A DNA stretch of 64,000 nt, from contig DATLGL010000047.1 of the NCBI GenBank assembly GCA_035540495.1, positions 41,769 through 105,768 of the forward strand. The letters are read 5' to 3'. The stretch is from DASVEG01 sp035540495 (GTDB taxonomy: Bacteria > Actinomycetota > Acidimicrobiia > Acidimicrobiales > CADCTF01). Of this stretch, positions 34,607-42,632 are shown in pieces (position 1 is the stretch's first letter; the number at the start of each line of letters is the position of its first letter). The notes beneath the pieces were generated by a model, which made no database searches, had not been told where the DNA came from, and saw only the letters and a list, made by a program, of their open reading frames with translations. The position numbers were made by a program, and so were the translations under genes.

Positions 34607-35470
34607 TCAGCCGGCCGCGGCTTCGTCGATGACGGTGTCGCAGAGCGCGAGGCAGTCGTTGCAGATGCGAGCCCGAGCGCCCTTCACCATGCGGTCGACG
34701 CTCGGTGTCCGGAGGCCGCAGAACGAGCACGGGTGCTGCTCGCGTATCGCCGGAAGGAGCCCGACGCGGCGGGGCCCGGAGGTGGCTTCCCCGGTCGATG
34801 CCACCTCCTGAGCCGCCGCCACGCAGGACCCGCAGATGTAGACGCCGGGTCCTGCGACCAACTTCTCGACCTGTGCCTGGCTCGCGTTGCAGAACGAGCA
34901 CCGCATGACCGGCGAGCGCCGGCGCATCACCGTTCGCTTCGCCTCCGCGGCCTCCGCCGGTGGATCGATGATCCGTTCGCAGGTCCGCACGCACTCGGCG
35001 CAGATGAGCGCACCGTTCCTCTCGAAGGCCGACTCCGTCGCCTGGCGGCAGAAGTCGCACTCCGCGAGATCGACCGGCGACAGTTCGCCGGCTGCCCGCT
35101 CGACGCAAGCGTCGCAGATGAACGAGCGGCCCGGCGCGGCCAGCAACTTCTCGACCTTGCGGCGGGGTGTTCCGCAGAAGGAGCACGCGTCTTCCGCTGC
35201 GGTGACGGACACCGATGCGTTCGGATGCGGAGTGACGTCGGTCGACGTCGCCTCGACCTCGACGATGGCGTCTTCGCCGATGATCTGGTGCACGCGCTGG
35301 TGGCTCATGCCCAACGCGTTCGCGATCTCGCGCATCGACGCGCCGCCGGTGTGGAGCCGGCGGATCGCTTGATGGAACTCGGCCCTCGCGTCGAACACCG
35401 CCGTCTCGAGGAGCTCGAGCTTCTGCCGGGCGGCCTCGACATCGCGCACGAGGTCGTCGTCGAGTGCCAC
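34607..35470 (-). CDS. HTH protein with four ClpX-type C4 zinc fingers
   Basis: A 287-residue protein not matching a family I know as a whole. An N-terminal helical part leads to a helix-turn-helix at about 43-65 (MREIANALGMSHQRVHQII). Four zinc fingers of the ClpX N-terminal type follow: Cys96/99-119/122, 138/141-157/160, 191/194-213/216 and 248/251-270/273. Most begin CSFC and contain a VEKLLAAPG-like turn. There is no AAA+ ATPase domain. ClpX fingers dimerise and bind adaptors and substrates. A palindrome abuts its GTG start, which suggests autoregulation. Function unknown. Confidence 0.85.
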   Translation of the reverse strand: MALDDDLVRDVEAARQKLELLETAVFDARAEFHQAIRRLHTGGASMREIANALGMSHQRVHQIIGEDAIVEVEATSTDVTPHPNASVSVTAAEDACSFCGTPRRKVEKLLAAPGRSFICDACVERAAGELSPVDLAECDFCRQATESAFERNGALICAECVRTCERIIDPPAEAAEAKRTVMRRRSPVMRCSFCNASQAQVEKLVAGPGVYICGSCVAAAQEVASTGEATSGPRRVGLLPAIREQHPCSFCGLRTPSVDRMVKGARARICNDCLALCDTVIDEAAAG

Positions 35471-35472
35471 GT

Positions 35473-35488
35473 GTCTAGGGAACTAGAC
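35473..35488. promoter_or_regulatory. Palindromic operator candidate GTCTAG-GGAA-CTAGAC
   Basis: A perfect 6+6-base palindrome with a four-base centre begins 2 bases upstream of the GTG start of the zinc-finger gene. A third CTAGACA half-site lies at 35512-35518. On the minus strand a TTGACA (35499-35504) sits between them. The divergent lpdA-like gene begins at 35555, so a protein bound here could control both. Confidence 0.5.
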
Positions 35489-35539
35489 GGGCGGCGGCCT
35501 GTCAAGGGCTGCTAGACAGATGTTGCTCCGGCGGACGGG

Positions 35540-35545
35540 TAGGGT
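35540..35545 (+). promoter_or_regulatory. Candidate -10 box (TAGGGT) of the LpdA-type gene
   Basis: TAGGGT ends 9 bases before the ATG at 35555, with no ribosome-binding site between them. It is the third copy of this hexamer at such a position in the window. Confidence 0.35.
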
Positions 35546-35554
35546 CGTCGCGCT

Positions 35555-36922
35555 ATGGCCCTCCGCTTCGTGATCATCGGCGGCGGTCCCGCCGGGCACA
35601 CCGCTGCGACCCACGCCGCCCGCCTCGGCGCCGAGGTGACGGTCGTCGAGAAGGACGTCGTCGGCGGCGCGGCGCACCTGTGGGACTGCATCCCCAGCAA
35701 GGCCATGATCGCGACCGGCAACGAGATGACCGAGGCTCGGCGGGCGCCGTCGATGGGTCTTCGATCGCTGACGGCAGAGCTCGATTTCGAGGCGCTGAAG
35801 AAGCGCATCGCCGGCATCGAGGGCCGGCTGAACACGTCGGTCTGCGAGTTGCTCGACAGCCAGGGCGTTCGCATCATCCGCGGCACCGCTCGCCTCACCG
35901 GACCGCATTCGGTCGAGGCGACGACGGTCACCGGCGAGGTGACCCAGCTGCACACCGATGCGATCCTCCTCGCCACCGGGTCACGTCCCCGCGTGCCCGA
36001 GTGGTGCGAGCCCGACGGTGTGCGGGTGCTGCTGACCCGCCACGCCTATCCGCCGCCCGAGCTTCCGACCCATCTCGTCGTCGTCGGTTCCGGCGTGACG
36101 GGCGTGGAGTTCGTCCACATGTTCTCGTCGTTCGGCTGCGAGGTCACGCTGATCGTCAGCCGCCAGCAGGTGCTGCCGGGCAAGGACCCGGAGGTCGCCG
36201 CCGCGTTGGAGACCGACTTCCTCGAGCGGGGCGTTCACCTGTTGAAGGGCGCTCGTGCCATCGGCATCGATCGTTCCGAAGACGGGTCGTCGGTCACCGT
36301 GCGCTGCGACGACGGTCGCGCGGTGACGGGATCGCACGCGTTGCTCGCCATCGGTGCCGTCCCGAACTCCGACGATCTCGGGTTGGAGGCCGCAGGCGTC
36401 GAGTCCGACCACGGGTACATCCCGGTGAACCAGCACTGCCAGTCGAACGTCCGGCACATCTACGCAGCCGGCGACCTGTCGGGGAAGCTGCCGCTGTCGT
36501 CGGTGGCGTCGATCCAGGGCCGCAAGGTCGCGGAGCACGTGATGGGTCTGCACACCCGTGAGCACCGCCACCTCGACTACGACAAGGCAGCATCCGCGAT
36601 CTTCACCGAGCCCGAGATCGCCGACGTGGGCCTCGCGGAGGCGGAGGCTTTCGCCATCGGGCGGAAGATCCGGGTGACGAAGGTCCCCTTCGCCTCCTCG
36701 GCCAAGGCCCACATCTCCGGCGACACCCGCGGCTTCGTGAAGATCCTGTCCGACCCTGCGACCGGCGTCGTGCTCGGCGGTTCGATCGTCGGACGGAACG
36801 CGGCCGAGCTCATCTCGGTGATCGCTCTCGCCGTCACCGCCGGGCTCAAGGTCACCGACATCACCGAGTCGTTGCTCGTCCACCCCGCACTTGCCGAAGC
36901 GCTGGCCGACGCGGCGGAGTAG
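35555..36922 (+). CDS. LpdA-type NAD(P)H:quinone reductase, disulfide-less
   Basis: A 455-residue flavoprotein of the pyridine nucleotide-disulfide oxidoreductase fold: FAD motif IIGGGPAGHTAA, NAD(P) motif VVVGSGVTGVEF, second FAD motif HIYAAGDLSG, then the dimerisation domain. The place of the redox CxxxxC disulfide reads GGAAHLWDCIPSK, with only the second Cys. This matches, from memory, mycobacterial LpdA (Rv3303c), which reduces quinones rather than dihydrolipoamide. It is therefore probably not the E3 partner of the E2 at position 1. The start follows a TAGGGT box without a ribosome-binding site. Confidence 0.88.
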   Translation: MALRFVIIGGGPAGHTAATHAARLGAEVTVVEKDVVGGAAHLWDCIPSKAMIATGNEMTEARRAPSMGLRSLTAELDFEALKKRIAGIEGRLNTSVCELLDSQGVRIIRGTARLTGPHSVEATTVTGEVTQLHTDAILLATGSRPRVPEWCEPDGVRVLLTRHAYPPPELPTHLVVVGSGVTGVEFVHMFSSFGCEVTLIVSRQQVLPGKDPEVAAALETDFLERGVHLLKGARAIGIDRSEDGSSVTVRCDDGRAVTGSHALLAIGAVPNSDDLGLEAAGVESDHGYIPVNQHCQSNVRHIYAAGDLSGKLPLSSVASIQGRKVAEHVMGLHTREHRHLDYDKAASAIFTEPEIADVGLAEAEAFAIGRKIRVTKVPFASSAKAHISGDTRGFVKILSDPATGVVLGGSIVGRNAAELISVIALAVTAGLKVTDITESLLVHPALAEALADAAE

Positions 36923-37874
36923 CGCGCTCGCAGTTGCGCTGCTGCTGCTGCTGGGGGCGTCGGCCTGCGCCGGCGAACCGGAGTCCGCAGGACGCAACGG
37001 GCTTCGTCCTTCGCCCTCCGAATCGACGGCGGCGTCGTCTTCGACGACGTCCACCGTGAGCACCGCGCCGCCGATGCGTGCGGCGGCGGTGAGAGTGGCT
37101 GCTGCGGGCGACATCTCGTGCAAGCCCGGACTCGCGGTGACGGCGTCGCAATGCGAGATGGAGGCCACGGCCCGCCTCGTGGAGCAGTTCGACCCTGCGT
37201 TCGTCCTGCCCCTCGGCGACCTGCAGTACGAGTACGGCGAGCTGGCGAACTTCCAGACGTCGTACGACAAGACGTGGGGGCGGTTCCGCGACCGGACGAA
37301 GCCCGTCGTCGGCAACCACGAGTACGCGGGCGGACGAGCACGCGGCTACTTCGCGTACTGGGGCGATCAGGTCGCACCGCCGAACGGCTGGTACGCCTTC
37401 GACGTCGCGGAGGTGGGTTGGCGGGTGATCGTCCTCAACTCGGTGTGCTCCGTCGTCGGATGCGATGACGACTCGGAGCAGGCGTCGTGGCTGCGCGGCC
37501 AGCTGTCGGCGTCGACGGCACGGTGCACGCTCGCTGCGTTCCACCACCCGCGGCGGACGTCTGGGCTCCACGGCGAGTACGAGCCGATGGATCCGCTGTG
37601 GCGCCAGCTGGTGGATGCCGGCGCCGACCTCGCCCTGTCGGGCCACGATCACCACTACGAGCGCTTCGCCCCCGAGGGGACGCTGCGGCAGTTCGTCGCC
37701 GGCACCGGTGGCCGCAACCTCTATCCGGTCGTGGCGCGATCACGTGGAAGTGAGTTCGTCGACACGAGGAACTTCGGGATCCTCGAGCTCGACCTGCGCG
37801 AGGGCGCCTACGGATGGCGGTTCCGGACGATCTCCGGCGCGGTGCTCGACGAGGGTCAGGCCGACTGCCGCTGA
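36891..37874 (+). CDS. Exported calcineurin-like metallophosphoesterase
   Basis: A 327-residue protein with a lipoprotein-type signal ending at LLGASAC, a Ser/Thr-rich linker, and a metallophosphatase domain. Metal-ligand motifs appear in order: GDISC, GDLQYEY, GNHEY, the His of FHHP and GHDHHYER, the set typical of purple-acid-phosphatase-like enzymes. The TTG start at 36891 overlaps the LpdA-type gene by 32 bases. It probably works on the cell surface, perhaps releasing phosphate; the substrate is unknown. Confidence 0.85.
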   Translation: MPKRWPTRRSSALAVALLLLLGASACAGEPESAGRNGLRPSPSESTAASSSTTSTVSTAPPMRAAAVRVAAAGDISCKPGLAVTASQCEMEATARLVEQFDPAFVLPLGDLQYEYGELANFQTSYDKTWGRFRDRTKPVVGNHEYAGGRARGYFAYWGDQVAPPNGWYAFDVAEVGWRVIVLNSVCSVVGCDDDSEQASWLRGQLSASTARCTLAAFHHPRRTSGLHGEYEPMDPLWRQLVDAGADLALSGHDHHYERFAPEGTLRQFVAGTGGRNLYPVVARSRGSEFVDTRNFGILELDLREGAYGWRFRTISGAVLDEGQADCR

Positions 37875-39067
37875 CCGGCGAGCAGCCGGCGACGCACGCT
37901 GTCGGTCGTCGCGGCGTCGATGACCGTCTGCGCCATCGCCACCGCTCCGTCGCGCATCGCCTCGTCGGCCGTCGGCGTGGCACAGAACGCGGCGAACTCG
38001 GGCTGGTGGTTCGACACGGGGAAGCAGCCGAGGCCGAGCATCGGGTGGATCGTCGGGATGGCGAGGGAGATGTTCGCCATGTCGGTGGATCCGGCGAGCT
38101 TCTGGGCGAGCGGGCCGCCGAGGTCCATGAACGTCCGCCCGAGGTCCTCCGCGTTCTTGCGGTAGAGAGCCCGCAGCTCGAGGTCGTCGCGCATCTCGGA
38201 GTACGGCGGCGACTTCTCCTCGATCTCGTACGTGCAGCCGGTCGCGGCGGCACCGGCCTCGAAGCATCGCTCGACCCGGGGTTGGAGCTGGGCGAGCTGA
38301 GCGAGCGTCTCTTCGCGGATGTACCACTTGCTGGTGGTGTGGGCAGGGACGACGTTCGGTGCGTCGCCGCCGTGGGTGACGATGCCGTGGATGCGCGCGT
38401 TCGGTGAGATGTGCTGGCGCAGAAGACCCACGGAGGTCTGCGCGATCGTCTGCGCGTCGGCGGCGTTGATGCCGAGCTCCGGGAAGGCCGATGCATGGGC
38501 TTCCTTGCCGGTGTAGTGGACCTCGACGTGCGCGACGGCGAGGCACGGCATGTTGTCCATCTCGCTCGGCGCGGGATGCACCATCATCGCCGCGTGCACG
38601 CCGTCGAAGACCCCGCGGTCGAGCATGAGGATCTTCCCGCCGCCGCCCTCCTCGGCCGGGGTGCCCATGACCTTGACCGTGATGCCGAGGTCGTCTGCGA
38701 GGGGCAGGAGGGCGAGCCCGGCGCCGACCGCTGACGCGGCGATCACGTTGTGGCCGCAGGCGTGGCCGACGCCCGGGAGCGCGTCGTACTCGGCGCAGAT
38801 GGCGATCACGAGGTCGCCGCTTCCCGTCTTCGCCTCGAACGCCGTCGGCAGGTCGCCGACGCCCATCGTCACGTCGAAGCCGCCCTCGCTCAGGAGATCC
38901 GCGCACCACCTCGAGGAGTTCTCCTCCTCCCAGCTGATCTCCGGGTTCGCGTGGAGACGGTGGGACAGCTCGACCAGCGCGTCGGCGAGCGCGTCGACCG
39001 CACCTTCGGCCTCGCTCTTCGCTCGGCGTGGCCGCTCGTCGCTGGCGCTTCCGTCGCGTCCGTTCAT
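37856..39067 (-). CDS. M20-family amidohydrolase (AbgB/M20D-like)
   Basis: A 403-residue zinc peptidase that probably cleaves an N-acyl or aminobenzoyl amino acid. Motifs: ELSHRLHANPEISWEE at the start, AEYDALPGVGHACGHN with its metal ligands, GTPAEEGGGGK with the catalytic glutamate, and a bacterial dimerisation domain at about 190-300. It resembles the p-aminobenzoyl-glutamate hydrolase subunit. Its 3' end overlaps the convergent phosphoesterase gene by 19 bases. It lies just downstream of the acyl-CoA carboxylase gene on the same strand. Confidence 0.88.
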   Translation of the reverse strand: MNGRDGSASDERPRRAKSEAEGAVDALADALVELSHRLHANPEISWEEENSSRWCADLLSEGGFDVTMGVGDLPTAFEAKTGSGDLVIAICAEYDALPGVGHACGHNVIAASAVGAGLALLPLADDLGITVKVMGTPAEEGGGGKILMLDRGVFDGVHAAMMVHPAPSEMDNMPCLAVAHVEVHYTGKEAHASAFPELGINAADAQTIAQTSVGLLRQHISPNARIHGIVTHGGDAPNVVPAHTTSKWYIREETLAQLAQLQPRVERCFEAGAAATGCTYEIEEKSPPYSEMRDDLELRALYRKNAEDLGRTFMDLGGPLAQKLAGSTDMANISLAIPTIHPMLGLGCFPVSNHQPEFAAFCATPTADEAMRDGAVAMAQTVIDAATTDSVRRRLLAGQRQSA

Positions 39068-39077
39068 GGACGCGGGT

Positions 39078-40895
39078 CTACTCGATCACCGCGACGATGT
39101 CGCCCGCGCCGACGGCCTGGCCCGCGGAGACCTTGATCTCCTTGATGGTGCCGGCCTTCTCGGCGGTGACGTTGTTCTCCATCTTCATCGCTTCGAGGAC
39201 GCAGATCGGCTGACCGATCTCGACCGCGTCACCCTCCGCGACCAGCACCTTGACGATGGTGCCCTGCATCGGGACGGCGACGTTGCCGCTGCCGGCTGCG
39301 CCTCCGGCGCCACCACCGCCGCCGCTGCCGGGACGCGGCCGCGACTTCTTGGCCGCGGTGCTGACGCCGCCGGAGACCACCGCGGGCGCCACGTCGGGCA
39401 CCCAGAGCTTGACCTTGAAGCGGCGGCCGTCGACCTCGACGTCGACGTCACGCTCGACCTTCGGGATCTCCTCACCGTCGTCACCGGCGGTCGTGGGCGC
39501 GGCGGCGGGGGCGGCGGTGTCGCTCAGGTCGAGCCGCTCCTCGACCCACTTCGTCGAGTGCTCCCCGTTGATGAAGTCCTCGTGGCGGAGGATCGCGAGA
39601 TGGGCCGGGATCGTGGTCTTCGGGCCGACGATCTCCGTCTCCTCGAGGGCACGGATCAGGCGGCGGCGGGCCTCTTCACGGTCGGCTCCCCACACGATCA
39701 GCTTCGCGATGAGGTTGTCGTAGAACTGGCTGACCTCGTCGCCCTCGTCGTAGCCGGCGTCGGTGCGGGTGCCGTAGCCGTCGGCCCGGCGGAAGCGGGT
39801 GATCCTGCCGGGGGAGGGAAGGAACTTGCCGCCGGCCGGGTCTTCGGCGTTCAGGCGAGCCTCGATCGAGTGGCCGCGCCGGCGCTCGTTGATCTCCGCC
39901 TGGGTGAACGGGATCGGCTCGCCCGCAGCGATGCGCAGCTGGAGCTCGACCAGGTCCATGCCGGTGACCATCTCGGTGACCGGGTGCTCGACCTGGAGGC
40001 GCGTGTTCATCTCGAGGAAGAAGAAGTCGCCGTCCTGGTAGAGGAACTCGACGGTGCCGGCGTTGAGGTACCCGCACGCCTTCGCCACGTTGACGGCCGC
40101 CTCGCCCATCCGCTGGCGGATCTCGTCGGGGAAGTTCGGGGCGGGGCTCTCCTCGATGAGCTTCTGGTGGCGGCGCTGGCACGAGCAGTCGCGCTCGCCG
40201 AGCCACACCGCGTTGCCTTGGGTGTCGGCGAAGACCTGCATCTCGATGTGGCGGGGCCAGGTGAGGTACTTCTCGATGTAGCACTCGCTGCGACCGAAGC
40301 CCTTGAGCGCCTCCGACTGCGCCGACTCGAGGGCACCAGCCGCGTCCTCGGGCGCCTTGACCACGCGCATGCCGCGGCCGCCGCCGCCGTACGCGGCCTT
40401 GATCGCGACGGGCCAGCCGTGCTCGTTCCCGAAGTCGATGACCTGCTGGGCGTCGGTGAGGACGGTGTTGTCGCCAGGGACGCCGGCCACGCCGCCCTTG
40501 CTGGCCGCGATGCGGCTCGAGATCTTGTCGCCCATGATCTCGATCGCCTCCGGCGGCGGACCGATGAACGTCACGCCCATGTCGGTGATCGCTCGCGCGA
40601 AGTCGGTGTTCTCGGAGAAGAAGCCGTACCCGGGGTGCACCGCCTCGGCGCCGCTCCGGCGGATGGCGTCGAGGATCTTCTCCGTGTTGAGGTAGCTGTC
40701 GGCGGCCGTCTGGCCGCCGAGCGCGTACGCCTCGTCGGCGATGCGCACGTGGAGGGCGTCTCGGTCGAGGTCGGAGTACACGGCGACGGTGGCGATCCCG
40801 AGCTCGCGGCACGTGCGGATGACCCGCACCGCGATCTCGCCCCGGTTGGCGATGAGCACCTTGGAGAAGGGGGGGTTGGAGATGGGAGCAGGCAT
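39078..40895 (-). CDS. Acetyl/propionyl-CoA carboxylase alpha subunit (BC-BCCP)
   Basis: A 605-residue biotin-dependent carboxylase subunit. The biotin carboxylase domain (1 to about 450) has IANRGEIAVRVIRT, the glycine-rich ATP loop GGGGRGM, and EMNTRLQVEHPVTE. A Gly/Ala/Pro linker precedes the carrier domain with the biotinylated Lys in EAMKMENN. The carboxyltransferase beta subunit is not adjacent. The divergent gene, birA, encodes the ligase that would biotinylate this lysine. The start is the ATG at 40895; the frame upstream of it is only the shadow of birA. Confidence 0.95.
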   Translation of the reverse strand: MPAPISNPPFSKVLIANRGEIAVRVIRTCRELGIATVAVYSDLDRDALHVRIADEAYALGGQTAADSYLNTEKILDAIRRSGAEAVHPGYGFFSENTDFARAITDMGVTFIGPPPEAIEIMGDKISSRIAASKGGVAGVPGDNTVLTDAQQVIDFGNEHGWPVAIKAAYGGGGRGMRVVKAPEDAAGALESAQSEALKGFGRSECYIEKYLTWPRHIEMQVFADTQGNAVWLGERDCSCQRRHQKLIEESPAPNFPDEIRQRMGEAAVNVAKACGYLNAGTVEFLYQDGDFFFLEMNTRLQVEHPVTEMVTGMDLVELQLRIAAGEPIPFTQAEINERRRGHSIEARLNAEDPAGGKFLPSPGRITRFRRADGYGTRTDAGYDEGDEVSQFYDNLIAKLIVWGADREEARRRLIRALEETEIVGPKTTIPAHLAILRHEDFINGEHSTKWVEERLDLSDTAAPAAAPTTAGDDGEEIPKVERDVDVEVDGRRFKVKLWVPDVAPAVVSGGVSTAAKKSRPRPGSGGGGGAGGAAGSGNVAVPMQGTIVKVLVAEGDAVEIGQPICVLEAMKMENNVTAEKAGTIKEIKVSAGQAVGAGDIVAVIE

Positions 40896-40904
40896 GGCGG
40901 GCCG

Positions 40905-40910
40905 TATCGT
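40905..40910 (+). promoter_or_regulatory. Candidate -10 box (TATCGT) of birA
   Basis: TATCGT ends 6 bases before the ATC codon at 40917 where BirA similarity begins, so transcription would start almost exactly there. This would be a leaderless message. Confidence 0.3.
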
Positions 40911-40916
40911 AAGCCC

Positions 40917-41591
40917 ATCACCTGGGACGTCAGGAAGTTCGAGTCGATCGACAGCACCAACACGTGGCTGCTCGAGCGCGCCCGGGAGGGCGCCCCTCAG
41001 GGTCTGGTCGCCGTTGCCGATCACCAGACCGCCGGACGGGGTCGTCTCGGCCGCCGCTGGGAGGCGCCTCCGGGGGCGAACCTGCTGTGCTCGATCCTGT
41101 TGCGGCCACCGTCTGTGTCGTGGCTGTCGGTCGCGCGCGTGTCGCTCGCAGCGCTGGCGGCCGCGCCCCCTGACACCGGGCTGAAGTGGCCGAACGACAT
41201 CGTCCACGGCCCCGACTCGCTCAAGCTTGCCGGAGTCCTCGCGGAGGTCGAAGGTGGCGCCGTCGTGGTCGGGATCGGGATGAACGTCGGATGGGCGCCG
41301 CCTGATCTGCCCGCGACCTCCCTCGCCGCGCTCGGGGTGTCCTCGAGTCGGGATGAGGTCCTGGCGACGCTGCTCGAATCGCTCACCCACTGGGTGGCCG
41401 CCTCCGACGCCGAGGTCGCCCGCGCCTACCGCGAGCGCTGCGTCACGATCGGCCGCCAAGTGCGGGTCGAGCTTCCCGATGAGACGTTCGAGGGCACCGC
41501 AGCCGACGTCGCCGACTCCGGGCACCTTCTGGTCGAGACCTCCGTGTGCCTGCGCGAGGTGTCCGCCGGCGACGTCGTCCACCTACGATGA
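40917..41591 (+). CDS. birA: Biotin-[acetyl-CoA-carboxylase] ligase
   Basis: A monofunctional biotin protein ligase of about 224 residues with no DNA-binding domain. Motifs: FESIDSTNTWLL, GRGRLGRRWEAPPG (biotinyl-AMP loop), LKWPNDI and SLKLAGVLAE (catalytic Lys). The 5' end is a puzzle: similarity begins at WDVRKFESIDSTN, yet no ATG, GTG or TTG lies in frame near it. The nearest plausible start is the ATC at 40917, 6 bases after a TATCGT box. It is divergent from its likely substrate, the carboxylase alpha subunit. Confidence 0.85.
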   Translation: MTWDVRKFESIDSTNTWLLERAREGAPQGLVAVADHQTAGRGRLGRRWEAPPGANLLCSILLRPPSVSWLSVARVSLAALAAAPPDTGLKWPNDIVHGPDSLKLAGVLAEVEGGAVVVGIGMNVGWAPPDLPATSLAALGVSSSRDEVLATLLESLTHWVAASDAEVARAYRERCVTIGRQVRVELPDETFEGTAADVADSGHLLVETSVCLREVSAGDVVHLR

Positions 41592-41621
41592 GCCGCACCA
41601 GCACTTCCCCCTGCTGAGAAG

Positions 41622-41637
41622 CCCCGGCCGACCGGGG
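41622..41637 (+). terminator. Short GC hairpin after birA
   Basis: CCCCGG and CCGGGG pair around a CCGA loop 30 bases past the birA stop. It is short and lacks a T-run, so it is only a possible terminator. Confidence 0.35.
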
Positions 41638-41650
41638 AACCGGGGTGCGC

Positions 41651-41672
41651 CAGCTGCAACGCGTTGCGGCTG
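41651..41672. promoter_or_regulatory. 22-base near-perfect palindrome, operator candidate
   Basis: The left half CAGCTGCAACG and the right half CGTTGCGGCTG match at 10 of 11 positions. It ends 24 bases before the ATG of the AbiEi-like gene. AbiEi-type antitoxins repress their own promoters by binding inverted repeats, so this may be its operator. Confidence 0.45.
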
Positions 41673-41696
41673 TCGCGCCCAGAACGGGGAAGTCTC

Positions 41697-42605
41697 ATGT
41701 CCATCTGGGAGACGATGGCGAGCCAGCACGGTGTCGCCACGCTGCAGCAGTTCAAGGCCGCGGGCGTACCGGAGCGGACGGTCCAGCACTGGGCGGCGAC
41801 CGGCAAGCTCATCCGGGCGCACGAGAACGTCTACGTCGCGCCGGCCTCGCCGGATACGTTCCTGCGTACGTGCTGGATCGCCTGCAAGGCGGCGCCGGGG
41901 TGTGCGTTGTCGTACCGCACCGCCGCGTACTTGTGGGACCTCATTGACGAGGAGCCGCCAGTCGAGATCCTGGTGAAGCGTGGGCGTACGCCTGCGATCG
42001 ATGGGGTCATCGTGCATCAGACGCGAGACGCGTACGAGTGGCACGCGAGGCGCGGCCTGCGCGTGACGTCGCCCCTGAGGGCTGTCCTCGACCTTGGCGC
42101 CGTGGACCCGCGGAGCGTCGAGGGCGCGGTGGAACGGGGTCGTGTCGCGAACCTGTTCACGATCGCTGCGCTGGAGTGGCAACTCGCCGAGGTGGGGCGA
42201 CGCGGGCGTGCTGGCACCGCATCCCTGCGCAAGGTCCTAGACGAGTGGGCACTCGGCGCCGCTCGTCCGGACGGACTCCTCGAGCCGCGCTTCGCACGGC
42301 TGCGCGTTCGGTATGAGTTGCCGGAGGCGCAATTCCAGCACGCCGTCGGTCCGTACCGAGTCGACTTCGCTTATCCCGAGCTCCTCATCGCGATCGAGGT
42401 GGATGGCTACGCCGTGCACGCGTCACCGACGAGCCTTCGGCGCGACCTCGAACGCCAGAACTACCTCGTCGGTCTCGGGTGGACGGTCCTGCGGTTCACG
42501 TGGCACGACGTCGTCCGCAGGCCGGGATACGTCTCTGCGACGATCCGCGCGGAACTGGAGCGGGCTGAGCGCAACATGTGGCGTCCTACGGGCTCCGGAA
42601 CCTGA
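41697..42605 (+). CDS. AbiEi-like winged helix protein with DUF559 nuclease-like domain
   Basis: A 302-residue protein. Residues 1-60 form a winged-helix antitoxin-like domain (HGVATLQQFKAAGVPERTVQHWAATGKLIR), followed by an AbiEi-like middle part. The C-terminus (about 210-285) looks like a DUF559/Vsr-type PD-(D/E)xK fold: YRVDFAYPE, IEVDGYAVH, then RRDLERQNYLVGLGWTVLRFT. The ATG at 41697 has GGGGA upstream. No AbiEii toxin gene lies beside it. Such orphan fusions are common in actinobacteria; the function is not established. Confidence 0.82.
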   Translation: MSIWETMASQHGVATLQQFKAAGVPERTVQHWAATGKLIRAHENVYVAPASPDTFLRTCWIACKAAPGCALSYRTAAYLWDLIDEEPPVEILVKRGRTPAIDGVIVHQTRDAYEWHARRGLRVTSPLRAVLDLGAVDPRSVEGAVERGRVANLFTIAALEWQLAEVGRRGRAGTASLRKVLDEWALGAARPDGLLEPRFARLRVRYELPEAQFQHAVGPYRVDFAYPELLIAIEVDGYAVHASPTSLRRDLERQNYLVGLGWTVLRFTWHDVVRRPGYVSATIRAELERAERNMWRPTGSGT

Positions 42606-42632
42606 CGAGGACGAGGACGCGGCCCGTCGACA

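Noticed and set aside
38550..41591. Very long open frame on the plus strand ending in birA
   Set aside because: Only its last 225 codons are BirA; the rest is antisense to the carboxylase and M20 genes and reads as Arg/Asp/Leu-rich shadow typical of GC-rich DNA.
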